From CAVRGQ01 sp963720785 (GTDB lineage Bacteria > Actinomycetota > Acidimicrobiia > IMCC26256 > DASPTH01), in contig CAVRGQ010000004.1 in NCBI GenBank assembly GCA_963720785.1, positions 806,001 through 870,000 on the forward strand: a stretch of 64,000 nucleotides of DNA. Direction: 5' to 3'. The translations under genes were made by a program, and so were the position numbers. Below the pieces are notes generated by a model. It searched no databases. It worked only from the letters and a program-made list of their open reading frames with translations, and was not told where the DNA came from. Below are positions 1-8,778 of this stretch, one piece after another (the first letter of the stretch is position 1; the number at the start of each line of letters is the position of its first letter).

Positions 1-414
1 CAGGCCGCGACCGACGAGGTGATCAAGCCCGGCCGGTGGCTCGCCATGGGCGACGTCGGTTCGATGCGCGACAGCCGTCTCTTCATCAACTCGCGTGCGC
101 GCGACATGATCCTGGTGAACGCCGAGAACGTGTTCCCGACCGAGGTGGAGTTCCGCCTCGACGAGCACCCCACGGTGCGCGAGTGCGCGGTCGTCGGCGT
201 CGACGACCTGATGACCGGGCAGGCGGTGTGCGCCGTCGTGGTGGTCGACCCGGCTGCTGGGGTGGGCGAGGACGACCTCCGGGCGTGGTGCCGTGAGGGG
301 ATGGCGGGGTACAAGGTGCCCACGCAGTGGTTGCTGCGCGACGAGGCGCTGCCTCGCAACCCGTCGGGCAAGGTGCTCAAGCGCGAGTTGCTCCAGGAGT
401 TCTCCGGTGCCTGA
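1..414 (+). CDS. Acyl-CoA synthetase (AMP-binding enzyme), C-terminal part
   Basis: The reading frame is open from the first base, so the gene starts upstream of the window and only about 137 C-terminal residues are seen. They match the mobile C-terminal domain of class I adenylate-forming enzymes: a hinge-like SRARDMI followed by NAENVFPTEVE, and the A10 motif NPSGKVLKREL whose lysine completes the adenylation site. Such enzymes activate a carboxylic acid with ATP and load it on CoA; the substrate cannot be told from this end. The stop overlaps the start of the following SDR by 8 bases, so the two are probably translated together as one lipid or aromatic acid operon. Confidence 0.9.
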   Translation, partial: QAATDEVIKPGRWLAMGDVGSMRDSRLFINSRARDMILVNAENVFPTEVEFRLDEHPTVRECAVVGVDDLMTGQAVCAVVVVDPAAGVGEDDLRAWCREGMAGYKVPTQWLLRDEALPRNPSGKVLKRELLQEFSGA

Positions 415-1222
415 TCGCGATCCGTGCGCCGGGTGGTTCGACGGCCGCGTCGCGGTGGTCGTGGGCGCGGGCAGCGGTCTCGGCTCCACGTTGGCGCGCC
501 GCTTCAGCGCCGCGGGCGCGCGCGTGGCGCTGGTGGCGCGCAGCGAGGGATCCCTCGGGGCGTCGGCGGCCGCGGCGCGCGAGGCCGGCGGCGATCCGGT
601 GGCGATCGCGGCCGACGCCACGTCGATCGACGACATGCGGCGCGTGGCCGACACGATCGGTGAGCAACTCGGTGGCGCCGACGTGCTCGTGAACACCGCG
701 TTCGCGAGCCTGCCGCGCCGCAACATCGTCGACATGGACGACGCCGGCCTCGAAGCGTGGCGCAGGGCGGTGGAGATCGGCGGCTACGGCACGCTGCTCG
801 CGTGTCGCTTCGTCGCGCCGTTCATGGTGGAACGCGGGAACGGCGCGATCGTCAACGTCACGTCGATGTCGAGTCGCATCGGCTTCGCCGGTCGCAGCGA
901 ATACAGCGCGGGGAAGGCCCAGGGTCACAAGATCGCGCAGTCGCTCGCCGACGAGCTCGGCCCGCAGGGCGTGAGGGTCAACTGCGTGGCCCCCGGCCAC
1001 ATCTGGAGCCCGGTGCTGGAGCAGTTCTACCGGTCCTTGGCCGAGCAGCGCGGCGTGCCCTACGAGGAGATCCTCGAGGAGTTCACGCGCGAGATGGCGC
1101 TGCGCCGCATCGTCACCGAGGGCGAGGTCGCCAACGCGATCCTGTTCCTCGCCTCCGACCTGGCGTCGGGCATCACCGGCGCGCTGCTCGACGTGAATGC
1201 CGGCCACCTCTTCACGCCGTAG
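407..1222 (+). CDS. SDR family oxidoreductase
   Basis: Classical short-chain dehydrogenase of about 271 residues. The Rossmann glycine motif is GAGSGLG near residue 17, and the catalytic residues are the Ser of VTSMSS and the Tyr/Lys of YSAGK. The C-terminal FLASDLASGITGALLDVNAG is the usual last strand. I start it at the GTG at 407, which overlaps the stop of the acyl-CoA ligase; the frame is open further upstream but that would lie inside the ligase gene. Probably an NAD(P)-dependent alcohol or hydroxyacyl dehydrogenase working with the ligase; substrate unknown. Confidence 0.88.
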   Translation: MPDRDPCAGWFDGRVAVVVGAGSGLGSTLARRFSAAGARVALVARSEGSLGASAAAAREAGGDPVAIAADATSIDDMRRVADTIGEQLGGADVLVNTAFASLPRRNIVDMDDAGLEAWRRAVEIGGYGTLLACRFVAPFMVERGNGAIVNVTSMSSRIGFAGRSEYSAGKAQGHKIAQSLADELGPQGVRVNCVAPGHIWSPVLEQFYRSLAEQRGVPYEEILEEFTREMALRRIVTEGEVANAILFLASDLASGITGALLDVNAGHLFTP

Positions 1223-1232
1223 CCCGCGGTCG

Positions 1233-1258
1233 TTCCGTCACCCTTCCGTCACCCTTCC
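1233..1258. repeat. Short tandem repeat, 11-base unit
   Basis: TTCCGTCACCC occurs twice in tandem and the next four bases start a third copy. It lies between the SDR stop and the following start. No function is evident. Confidence 0.5.
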
Positions 1259-1324
1259 GGGGTGATGCGGCCTCCGGCCCCGGCGGCGAGGATGGTCGGG
1301 TACCGACGACGAGAGGAGCCCGGG

Positions 1325-1858
1325 ATGGGCCTGCGCGACCGCATCGAAGAACGCCGTGGTGGCGGTGACGAACCCGGCGAGACGCACTACCAGATCCGCG
1401 AGAAGATGTTCTCGATCGGTGACGACTACTGGATCGAGAACGGCGCGGGCCAGCGGGTGGTGAAGGTGAACGGCAAGGCGCTGCGGGTGCGCGACACCCT
1501 GGTGCTCGAGGACCCGTCCGGTAACGAGCTGTACAAGGTGCAGGAGAAGAAGGTCCGGGTCCGCGACACGATGGAGGTCGAGCGGGGCGACGACACCGTC
1601 GCCACGGTCAAGAAGGCGCTCGTGTCACCGCTGCGCGACCGCTTCTCGATCGACGTCGAGGGCGGGTCCGACCTCGAGGCCAAGGGCAACATCGTCGACC
1701 ACGAGTACACCATCGAACGCGACGGCGACCAGGTCGCCGAGGTGTCGAAGCGCTGGTTCCACGTGCGCGACACCTACGGCATCGAGATCCAGCCCGGCCA
1801 GGACGTCGCGCTCGTGCTCGCGGTCACGGTGTGCATCGACCGCATGACCCACGACTGA
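1325..1858 (+). CDS. LURP-one-related (tubby-like fold) family protein
   Basis: Protein of 177 residues built from repeated beta-hairpin units with phrases such as VKVNGKALRVRDTLVLED and YKVQEKKVRVRDTMEVE, followed by IVDHEYTIERDGDQVAEVSKRW. This pattern is that of LURP-one-related (DUF567) proteins, which share the tubby C-terminal/scramblase fold and are thought to bind lipids or membranes. The ATG at 1325 has an AGGAG ribosome-binding site 7 to 11 bases upstream. The frame is open to 1262 but has no better start. The bacterial role is not known. It appears monocistronic. Confidence 0.75.
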   Translation: MGLRDRIEERRGGGDEPGETHYQIREKMFSIGDDYWIENGAGQRVVKVNGKALRVRDTLVLEDPSGNELYKVQEKKVRVRDTMEVERGDDTVATVKKALVSPLRDRFSIDVEGGSDLEAKGNIVDHEYTIERDGDQVAEVSKRWFHVRDTYGIEIQPGQDVALVLAVTVCIDRMTHD

Positions 1859-1873
1859 GCCGCCGGCCGCGGG

Positions 1874-2581
1874 TCAGGCCTGGAAGAGGTCGATGATCCC
1901 CGCGACGACGAAATAGGCGCCGAACAGGACGAGCGGCACGAACGTCGCCGCGGCCCGGTGCGCCTTCCACCAGGTCTGCACCGTGGCCGTCCACTCGCCG
2001 GCCCGATTGCCCCAGACCACCGCGAGCAGCACCGGCACCCACACGAGCACGGTCGCGAGCAGCACGTAGACCACGACCAGCGTGGTCTCCTCGGTGGCCG
2101 AGACCTGGGCGGTGGCGATGCCCGCGGTGGCGAGGATGGTGAGCAGCAGGCGTTTCGGGCCGCCGATGCCGAGCAGCGCGCCGGCGCCGACGACCGGGCC
2201 CGTGTCGAGCGCGCCGATGCGGTCGAGTGCGGCGGTCTGCCGGGCGCGCAGCTTCTGCATCAGCGGTCCCGGTTCGCGCGGGACGATCGGTTGGGGGTGG
2301 GGATGCCGGACCCGCTGCGCGGCGACGAGGAGCGCGATGCCCAGCAGGAGTTGGACCACGGCCGTCGCCACCGCGTGGGCCGAGCCGGTCTGCGGCAACG
2401 AGTCGGTGCCCAGCCACAGGGCGAGCGCACAGACCAGGGCCTGCGCCGCGATGAATCCGATCGCGAACGCGATGCCGTGCAGGCGGGTGTGCTCGGATCG
2501 CAGCACGACCACCACCGCGGCCGCGGCGAGCGCGCTCGCGCCGGCGAGGATGCCGTAGAGAACGGTGTGCAGCAGGATCAT
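1874..2581 (-). CDS. GAP/LysE-like multi-spanning membrane protein
   Basis: About 235 residues with six likely membrane segments. The C-terminal half, LLGIGGPKRLLLTILATAG, resembles the GAP (sulfolipid-1-addressing, Sap) family related to LysE exporters: a PK(N/R)LLL signature in a hydrophobic helix, then an amphipathic link and two more helices. I choose the ATG at 2581 (MILLHT) since the longer frame would overlap the preceding small gene. In mycobacteria members help export envelope glycolipids; here the substrate is unknown. It lies 28 bases downstream of a small membrane protein gene on the same strand, likely one operon. A second, broken, GAP-like gene sits at 28.8 kb. Confidence 0.65.
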   Translation of the reverse strand: MILLHTVLYGILAGASALAAAAVVVVLRSEHTRLHGIAFAIGFIAAQALVCALALWLGTDSLPQTGSAHAVATAVVQLLLGIALLVAAQRVRHPHPQPIVPREPGPLMQKLRARQTAALDRIGALDTGPVVGAGALLGIGGPKRLLLTILATAGIATAQVSATEETTLVVVYVLLATVLVWVPVLLAVVWGNRAGEWTATVQTWWKAHRAAATFVPLVLFGAYFVVAGIIDLFQA

Positions 2582-2609
2582 CGTGGGTGCGGCCTCGGGG
2601 CCGCCCGGC

Positions 2610-2819
2610 TCACCGACGAACGTCGAGGCCCCGGCGGTCGGCGACAACGTAGGCCAGGATCAGCGCGAGGGGGAAGAAGAACAGGCTCAGGATGAAGTAG
2701 CCGACGAAGCTGTGGCCCTTGCGCCCGGCGACCCGGGCCGGCCAGAAGGCGAGGGCGATCCAGATCACCAGGAAGATGAAGGCGCCGATCCAGGTGCCGG
2801 CGGACATGGCGAGCGTCAT
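2610..2819 (-). CDS. Small two-helix membrane protein
   Basis: 69 residues with two predicted membrane helices (WIGAFIFLVIWIALAFW and YFILSLFFFPLALILAYVV) joined by a short basic loop ARVAGRKGHS. The ATG at 2819 is preceded by GAGGAG at a good distance; an upstream in-frame start at 2846 lacks one. This architecture is common in actinobacterial small proteins of unknown function. It heads a likely two-gene operon with the GAP-like protein downstream. Confidence 0.65.
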   Translation of the reverse strand: MTLAMSAGTWIGAFIFLVIWIALAFWPARVAGRKGHSFVGYFILSLFFFPLALILAYVVADRRGLDVRR

Positions 2820-2944
2820 GGGGTGCTCCTCGTGCTCCACGTGCACCTGGGGCCAGGTACCCGTCGAACGTAGAGGTCGGGGTCGCGGTGCGAATCACCC
2901 GCTCGGGATGAATGCCTCGGTTCCCCTCGTGCGACCCTCACGCC

Positions 2945-3083
2945 ATGACGGAAGTGGTCGACGGCCCGGGCGCCAGACGCCGCGGTGGGCATCGTGACCG
3001 CGATCTACGCGGTGGGCGACTCGGCCTACCGCGAAGGAGTGCCGGCCGCGGTGCTCAACTGCTCGACTCGCACCGGGACTTGA
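2945..3083 (+). other. Possible small or remnant coding strip
   Basis: An ATG at 2945 begins MTEVVDGP. If one extra G near 2970 is ignored, the frame continues as APDAAVGIVTAIYAVGDSAY and ends at a TGA at 3083, about 45 residues. The stretch has coding-like composition but I recognise no family, and its end overlaps the end of the opposing SRPBCC gene. It could be a small gene, a remnant or chance. Confidence 0.2.
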
Positions 3084-3498
3084 GTCCGGCCGCTTCCATC
3101 GCGAGGTAGCGCCGGGTCAGGCCCACGTACACGCGTGCGATCACCCATCCGAGCGGTCCCTCCTGGGTGAGCGAGGAGTCGACGCGGCACGTGCCGTCGC
3201 CGGTGGGGATCACGGTGTGCGTGGCGGTGCTGCGGACGCCGGGCCCGGTGGCGACCCACGTCCAGCTGCGGCCGGGTTCCCACTCGGTGACCGTCCACAC
3301 CGCCACGGGCAGTTTCGGCTGGCGGATGCGCGCCCGGGTACCGATCGCCAGTTCGCCGATCGGGGGGCCGGTGGCGTGGTCGAGGAGCTCGACGCTGGTG
3401 ATCGAGGCGGTCCACTCCGACCAGTGGGTGACGTCGGAGTAGACGGCCCACACCTGCTCGGCCGGTGCGTCGATGGTGATCTCGTCGCCGAAGCGCAT
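3055..3498 (-). CDS. SRPBCC family protein (polyketide cyclase/START-like fold)
   Basis: 147 residues. The opening FGDEITIDAPAEQVWAVYSD and HWSEW are the first strand and helix of the SRPBCC/Bet v 1 fold, and the C-terminal long helix runs through VIARVYVGLTRRYLAMEAAGL. Such proteins bind small hydrophobic ligands. The protein lacks anything that would name a ligand. It is transcribed away from the SDR gene at 3579, with about 80 bases of shared upstream region. Confidence 0.8.
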   Translation of the reverse strand: MRFGDEITIDAPAEQVWAVYSDVTHWSEWTASITSVELLDHATGPPIGELAIGTRARIRQPKLPVAVWTVTEWEPGRSWTWVATGPGVRSTATHTVIPTGDGTCRVDSSLTQEGPLGWVIARVYVGLTRRYLAMEAAGLKSRCESSS

Positions 3499-3578
3499 GG
3501 ATCAACGGTACCGTCGTCGGGCCCGGCCGGACCGGGATTTCGCGCCCGTCACCGGGTGCCGAGCAGCGTGAGGTGGGG

Positions 3579-4425
3579 ATGACGGAGCTCGCGGGCGGAG
3601 TGTGCGTGGTCACGGGGGCAGGCGCCGGATTCGGACGCGGCGCTGGCCGACGCGTTCGGCGCGGCGGGTATGAGCGTCGTGCTCGCCGACGTCGACCGGG
3701 CGCGGCTCGCCACCGCCGAGGCGGAGCTCGCCGGGGCGCGAGTGGACTGCATGACACGCGTCGTCGACGTGCGCGACGCTGACGCGGTCGAGGCGCTCGC
3801 GGAGGCGACGGTCGAGCGGTTCGGCGGCGTGCACGTGATCGTGAACAACGCGGGTGTCTCGACGATGGGCAAGCAGTGGGAGATCAGCCGCGACGACTGG
3901 GAGTGGGTGCTCAGCGTGTGCCTCGACGGCGTCGTCAACGGCATCCGCAGCTTCGTGCCCCGCATCCTCGCCACGCACGCGGCAACCGGTCGCACCGGTC
4001 ACGTGGTGAACACCGCGTCGATGGGTGGGTTGTTGAGCAGTGGGTACCTGGGCCCCTATGCAGCCGCGAAGCACACGGTGGTCGGGCTGTCGAAGGGGCT
4101 GCGCGTCGAGCTGGAGGGGCGCGGTGTCGGCGTGTCGGTGGTGTGCCCCGGCCTCATGCGCACGGAGATCGCCGAGGGCATGCGCGACCACATGGTCGAG
4201 AGCGGGGTGCGCACCGAGGAGGAAGCTGACGCGATGGTGCGCAACCTGCGCGCGGGCATGAGCGCGGTGGGGATGGACCCGGCCGCGGCCGCGGCGATGG
4301 TCGTGCGCGCGGTGCAGGCCGATCGCTTCTGGGTGCTCCCGAACGGCGCGTCGCACCTCGACTCGGTGCGCGCGGATCTCGCGGAGCTGCTCGCCGCGGG
4401 CGAGGATGAGGGAGCGAGCGGGTGA
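3579..4425 (+). CDS. SDR family oxidoreductase (frame disrupted near 3640)
   Basis: Classical SDR of about 281 residues. The N-terminus MTELAGGVCVVTGAGAGFG carries the nucleotide-binding glycines, but the frame then shifts: after GFGR one extra G near 3640 must be skipped to continue as ALADAFGAAGMSVVLADV. The rest is intact with NNAGVS, the catalytic VNTASM serine and YAAAK. Because sequence on both sides is perfectly SDR-like, I think the indel is an error or very recent. It is followed by convergent genes; substrate unknown. Confidence 0.85.
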
Positions 4426-4429
4426 CGGC

Positions 4430-4927
4430 TCAGCCGGCCTGACGCCAGCTGTCGGGCACGCGCACCGCGCCGACGGTGGCGCGTGCACGTGGCTTGCCCT
4501 CCGCGACGAGCACGCACTCGACCGTCGTGACGCGGTCGTCGACGGCGACGACCCGCCCCTCGAGCTCGACGGTCGCGCCGATCGGTGTGGGCCGCAGGAA
4601 CTCGATGTGCAGCGTGGAGGTCGCGTACCAGAGCTCGGGCTCGGTGCCCACCGCCCGACCCTCACGGCGGTAGGCGTCGGCGACGGCGGTGCAGATGCCG
4701 TGGCAGTCGAGCAGCACGCCGATGATCCCGCCGTTCAGCACGTGACGGGGGCCGGCGGCGTGCGCGGGGCTCGGCGTGAAGTGGGCCACCGCCACCTCGG
4801 GTTCGTCGGCCCGCCACTCGCTCTTCAACTGGAGGCCGTCGGGGTTGTCGGCCCCACACCCCCAGCAGAAGTTGTCGTGCATCAGGTCCTGGAACGGTGC
4901 GGGCAGTGCGAAGGATGCGTCGGTCAC
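4430..4927 (-). CDS. PaaI/hotdog-fold thioesterase
   Basis: 165 residues starting at a GTG at 4927. DNFCWGCGADNPDGLQLKSEW is followed by VLNGGIIGVLLDCHGICTAV, the hotdog catalytic helix with its characteristic NGGI...D pattern, and strands FLRPTPIGATVELEGRVV. These enzymes hydrolyse acyl-CoA thioesters. It is divergent from the esterase at 4958, only 30 bases away, and ends convergently 4 bases from the SDR, which suggests a lipid or CoA-ester metabolism cluster. Confidence 0.85.
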   Translation of the reverse strand: MTDASFALPAPFQDLMHDNFCWGCGADNPDGLQLKSEWRADEPEVAVAHFTPSPAHAAGPRHVLNGGIIGVLLDCHGICTAVADAYRREGRAVGTEPELWYATSTLHIEFLRPTPIGATVELEGRVVAVDDRVTTVECVLVAEGKPRARATVGAVRVPDSWRQAG

Positions 4928-4957
4928 CCCGCCATCTTGGCCGGTAGCGTCACCCGC

Positions 4958-5968
4958 GTGGAACCCACCGAGGACGGCGCGGCCGGCCGCACTTCGTTCG
5001 GCGCCCGGATGGCCGGTGCCGCGCTGCACGCCACGCTCTGGGCGACGCCGTACCCGATGGCGCGAGCGGTGCGCCGCCAGTTCGCCGCGTCGGGGGCCGC
5101 CACCAACCGCGCGCTCGAGGAGCTCGCGCCTCCCGAGGTGGAGTGGTGGTTCGACGAGCCGTACGGCAGTGCCCACGACGAGGTGCTCGATCGCTACCGT
5201 CCGTTCGACGCCGATGGTGCGCGCCCGGTGCTCCCCGCAATCGTGTGGGTGCACGGGGGCGGTTTCGTCGGTGGTGCGAAGGAACACCTCCGCGGGTGGT
5301 GCTGCATCCTCGCGGCCCGCGGCTTCGCCGTCGTCGCGCCGCGCTACAGCCTCGCGCCGGAGGTGGAGTACCCCGCACCGGTGCAGCAGGTGGTGGATGT
5401 GATCTCGCACCTCGGGCGCGACGCCGCACGTCTCGGGATCGATCCCGCTCGTGTGGTGCTTGCCGGCGACTCCGCCGGCGCGCAGATCGCCGCGCAGGTC
5501 GCGGCGGTGCTCACCGATTCGGAGTACGCGGCCGCCTGTGACGTGGAGGTGGCCGAGGGCACGACCGCGCCGGTGGCAACCGTGTTGTGCTGCGGGCCCT
5601 ACGACCTCGGGCTGGTGCGCCCGGGCAAGGGGATCATGGCCGACTTCGAGACGTGTTGCATGTGGTCGTACTCCGGCTCGCGCGCGTTCCGCACCAGCCG
5701 GGTGTTCTCCACGATGTCGGTGGTCGACCACGTGACGCCCGCGTTCCCGCCCACGTTCGTCACGGTGGGCAACGCCGATCCGCTCGCGCCGCACACCGTG
5801 TCACTCGTCGACGCGCTGGAGGCGCAGGGCGTACCGGTGGAGCAGGCGTGCTTCGACGCGGCCCACGCGCCCGCGCTGGATCACGAGTACCAGTTCGACC
5901 TGTCGCTCGCCGACGCGCGCGAGACGCTGGAGAAGATCATGGAGTTCGCGGAGCGCAGGACCCGTTGA
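4958..5968 (+). CDS. Alpha/beta hydrolase, hormone-sensitive-lipase family esterase
   Basis: 336 residues. The oxyanion motif HGGG (WVHGGGFVGG) is followed about 90 residues later by the nucleophile elbow GDSAG, and the acid/base residues lie in NADPLAP and DAAHAPALDH. This is the family IV (HSL-like) pattern of carboxylesterases. No signal peptide is visible, so probably cytoplasmic. The start is taken as the GTG at 4958, just downstream of the divergent thioesterase start; no clear ribosome-binding site is visible, and a leaderless transcript or a later ATG are alternatives. Confidence 0.85.
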   Translation: MEPTEDGAAGRTSFGARMAGAALHATLWATPYPMARAVRRQFAASGAATNRALEELAPPEVEWWFDEPYGSAHDEVLDRYRPFDADGARPVLPAIVWVHGGGFVGGAKEHLRGWCCILAARGFAVVAPRYSLAPEVEYPAPVQQVVDVISHLGRDAARLGIDPARVVLAGDSAGAQIAAQVAAVLTDSEYAAACDVEVAEGTTAPVATVLCCGPYDLGLVRPGKGIMADFETCCMWSYSGSRAFRTSRVFSTMSVVDHVTPAFPPTFVTVGNADPLAPHTVSLVDALEAQGVPVEQACFDAAHAPALDHEYQFDLSLADARETLEKIMEFAERRTR

Positions 5969-5984
5969 GGGTCCGGTCTGCGGC

Positions 5985-6824
5985 CTAGCTGCGGAGCTTG
6001 GCGAACAGGCGCAGGAACTCCAGGTACAGCCACACGAGGGTGAGCATGATGCCGAACGCGCCGTACCACTCCATGTACTTCGGTGAGCCCGCGGCGGTGG
6101 CGCGCTGGATGAAGTCGTAGTCGAGGAACAGGTTGAACGTGGCGACTCCGCAGATCAGCACGCTGATCCCGATGCTCAGCGGCGACGAGTCGTTCAGGAA
6201 CGTGATATCGAGCCCGAAGAGCGACAGCAGCAGCGCGAGCACGTACATCACCACGATGCCGAAGGTCGCGGCGATCACCACCATGCGCATGCGTTGCGTG
6301 ACCTTCACGACGCCGAACACGTAGAGGGCCAGGGTGACGAAGAACGCCGCTGCGGTGGCGAGCACCGCCTGGAACACGATGCCGTTCCAGTTGAGCTCGA
6401 ACAGCTTCGAGATCGCGCCCAGGAACACGCCCTCGAGGATCGCGTAGACGGGCCCGAGCACCGGGGCCATCTTCGGGCGGAAGATCGTCACGAACGCGCA
6501 CACGGTTGCGGCGATCAACGGGAACCAGATCCAGCCCGGGAACTCGATCTGCTGGACGCCCTGCGGGTTGGGCGGCGACGGCGTGACCTGTGACCAGCCG
6601 AACGCGGCGCCGGCGAGCACGAACAGGAAGAGGAAGAACGTCTTCGCGAACGTGCCGTTCGCGGTCATCAACTTGGTGCCGGGCAGCGGGACGGCGACGC
6701 CGCCCGCTGCCGAGGTGGCGGCGGCGGGCGAGTCGAGGGAGGCGGCTGTGGCGGGGGACGCCCAGCCCGGGTCCTCTTCGCGGACCGCCGTGAACCGCTT
6801 GTCGGAGAGTGCAGGATTCGCCAT
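5985..6824 (-). CDS. Bax inhibitor-1/YccA family membrane protein
   Basis: 279 residues with a soluble, Ala/Pro-rich N-terminus of about 55 residues and seven hydrophobic segments. It matches the actinobacterial YccA-like branch of the Bax inhibitor-1 (TMBIM) family, with EWYGAFGIMLTLVWLYLEFL at the C-terminal end as in homologues. Family members are pH-sensitive Ca2+ leak or stress proteins; the bacterial role is not well defined. It is transcribed alone in this window. Confidence 0.85.
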   Translation of the reverse strand: MANPALSDKRFTAVREEDPGWASPATAASLDSPAAATSAAGGVAVPLPGTKLMTANGTFAKTFFLFLFVLAGAAFGWSQVTPSPPNPQGVQQIEFPGWIWFPLIAATVCAFVTIFRPKMAPVLGPVYAILEGVFLGAISKLFELNWNGIVFQAVLATAAAFFVTLALYVFGVVKVTQRMRMVVIAATFGIVVMYVLALLLSLFGLDITFLNDSSPLSIGISVLICGVATFNLFLDYDFIQRATAAGSPKYMEWYGAFGIMLTLVWLYLEFLRLFAKLRS

Positions 6825-6845
6825 GAACCCAGGATACCGATCGGC

Positions 6846-7928
6846 TCACCGCACGAGCTGCGCGGCCCCGGTGATCTGGGGGAGATCGGCAGGCCCGAGC
6901 ACCCCGCCCGGCGCGGCACACACCGCCGGGATCGCGTTGACGCAGCGGTTGGCCGCCGAGGCGTTCCCACCGCCCGCCGCCCCGGGCTCGCCCGGCTCCG
7001 TGCCGTGGACGGTGATCTCCAGGTGGGGGTGGCCCGACATGACGATCTTGTGCTCGCCGCCCGGCGACGTCGACCGCGGCCAATCGGGTGCGCAGTCGTC
7101 GTCGATACGGGTGACGTGCTCCACCACGAACGGCGTGCGGTCGCCGATGCGGGCCGCCACCTCGAAGCGGAACGCGCCGAGCGTGCCCGCCTCGAACGTG
7201 CCCATGCCCGGCACCTCGATGGTGCGCTCCAGCGGGCGGCGCTCGACCGTGGTGGTGATCTCGTCGATCTCCACGCCCATGAGGTCGGCGAGGACGCGCA
7301 ACATGGGCGCCCACACCATCATCAGCGACTGCTCCTGCAGCATCTGCGGCAGCACGTCCATCGGGCCGCCGAGGCCGATGACGTCGCGCACCACGTCGGG
7401 CGCGTCGTACAGCGCGTAGTTGAACAACTCCTGCGCGCGCAGCTCCGTGATGCCGGCGCCCACGCCGCTCACCAACGCGGGGAGGATGTCGAGCGCCCAG
7501 CCGGGATCGATGCCCGACACGAACACCGACGCGCCGGTCTCCGCGCAGGCGGGCTCGATCATGTCGAGCAGCTCGCGCGGCGCGCTGGGCGGGTGCAGCA
7601 AGGGATAGAACGATGTCGACACCACGTTGCGGCCGGCGCCGAGCAGCGTCAGCAGGTCGCCGTAGGCCTCCATCGGGCGCGTGTCGGCCGTGGCCGCGTA
7701 GAACACGCAGTCGACGTCGTCGGCGAGCGCCACTGCGGTGTCGGCGGTCGCGGCCACGCCGAGCGGGGCGATCCCGGCGAGCTCGCCCGCGTCACGGCCG
7801 ACCTTGTCGGGGTTGGCGACCACCACACCGGCGAGATCGAGCCCGTGGTGCGCGGCGATCGCCCGGATCGCGGGGCGCCCGACGTTGCCCGTGCCCCACA
7901 CCACGACTCTCTGCTGCTGCTCGGTCAT
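6846..7928 (-). CDS. DapB-like NAD(P)-dependent oxidoreductase
   Basis: 360 residues. VVVWGTGNVGRPAIRAI is an N-terminal Rossmann motif as in dihydrodipicolinate reductase and 2,4-diaminopentanoate dehydrogenase; the C-terminal domain has the VNAIPAV phrase. The start is the ATG at 7928 (MTEQQQ); the frame stays open further upstream without a supported start. Actinobacteria that degrade steroids and terpenoids often carry several copies of this family near SDR and CoA-ligase genes; the reaction is unproven. A paralogue sharing VNAIPAV lies at 62.1-63.2 kb. It is followed on the same strand by nothing close; upstream lies the siderophore-interacting protein gene, 10 bases away, so they may be co-transcribed. 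Confidence 0.8.
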   Translation of the reverse strand: MTEQQQRVVVWGTGNVGRPAIRAIAAHHGLDLAGVVVANPDKVGRDAGELAGIAPLGVAATADTAVALADDVDCVFYAATADTRPMEAYGDLLTLLGAGRNVVSTSFYPLLHPPSAPRELLDMIEPACAETGASVFVSGIDPGWALDILPALVSGVGAGITELRAQELFNYALYDAPDVVRDVIGLGGPMDVLPQMLQEQSLMMVWAPMLRVLADLMGVEIDEITTTVERRPLERTIEVPGMGTFEAGTLGAFRFEVAARIGDRTPFVVEHVTRIDDDCAPDWPRSTSPGGEHKIVMSGHPHLEITVHGTEPGEPGAAGGGNASAANRCVNAIPAVCAAPGGVLGPADLPQITGAAQLVR

Positions 7929-7938
7929 GCGGCGGAAC

Positions 7939-8742
7939 CTACTCCGACGGCACGTCGCTGTCGCCCGCGCTGCCCGTCTTCCAATAGCCGCGGATGACGG
8001 CTCGGGGTCGCGGCAGGCCACGCTCCTCGAACAGGTGACGGCGGATGCGCTGCATCGCGGCCGCCTCACCGGCGGCCCACACGCGCGTGTCGGCGGTGAC
8101 CGGCAGCGTCGCGCACCGCGGCGACGAGGGTGTCGCCGGGGCGCGCCCCGCGGGCAGCAACTGCCAGTCGACCGGTGTGACTGCAGCGAGCGAGGGCAGG
8201 AGACCGCGGTCGTCGGCGAGCTCCACGACGACCTGCACGGTCGCGGTGGACGGGAGCACGTTCAGCACCTGCTCGATCGCCGGGAGGGCGCTCTCGTCGC
8301 CGAGGAGCAGGTAGGAGGGGGCGTCGGGTTCGGGGGCCGAGCCGCGGCCGGGGCCCGACACCGCGACCGGCGCCCCCGGCGCCGCAGTGGTGGCCCACGC
8401 CGATGCCGCGCCCGGGCCGTGCAGCGCGACGTCGATCGCGAGCGTGTCGGACTCGGGGTCGCGCCGCCACGGGGTGAACGTGCGCAGCACCGGGCGCGTC
8501 CCGTCGGGCAGCAGGAACTCGTTGCCGGTCCACTCGGGGATCACGAGCGGCGCGCCCGGCGCCGCGGGGAGGAGCAGCCGCACGCTCGCCGCGGGGTCCG
8601 GCGCCGGCATGCCGACGAGCGCGTCGCCGGTGAGGGTGATCCGCACCAGGCGCGGGGTGCGCGGCTCGAAGCGCGCCAGCACCACCTGTCGGAATCGCGG
8701 GGGTTCGCGGCGGACACGGCGGGCGGTGGGGGAAGTCGTCAT
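7939..8742 (-). CDS. Siderophore-interacting protein (FAD-dependent ferric reductase)
   Basis: 267 residues of the SIP/ViuB family, which reduce Fe(III)-siderophore complexes in the cytosol. A ferredoxin-reductase FAD domain (VLRTFTPWRRD) is followed by an NAD(P)-binding-like domain with GDESALPAI, WAAGEAAAM and the C-terminal GYWKTG typical of the family. It is divergent from an ECF sigma factor gene 36 bases away. No iron-box-like palindrome was recognised between them. Confidence 0.88.
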   Translation of the reverse strand: MTTSPTARRVRREPPRFRQVVLARFEPRTPRLVRITLTGDALVGMPAPDPAASVRLLLPAAPGAPLVIPEWTGNEFLLPDGTRPVLRTFTPWRRDPESDTLAIDVALHGPGAASAWATTAAPGAPVAVSGPGRGSAPEPDAPSYLLLGDESALPAIEQVLNVLPSTATVQVVVELADDRGLLPSLAAVTPVDWQLLPAGRAPATPSSPRCATLPVTADTRVWAAGEAAAMQRIRRHLFEERGLPRPRAVIRGYWKTGSAGDSDVPSE

Positions 8743-8778
8743 CCCAGCAGCGTCGCGCGCGGGATAGGTTCGCTGGCA

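Noticed and set aside
8743..8778. Iron box between the siderophore-interacting protein and sigma factor genes
   Set aside because: The 36-base gap holds no TTAGG/CCTAA-type palindrome.
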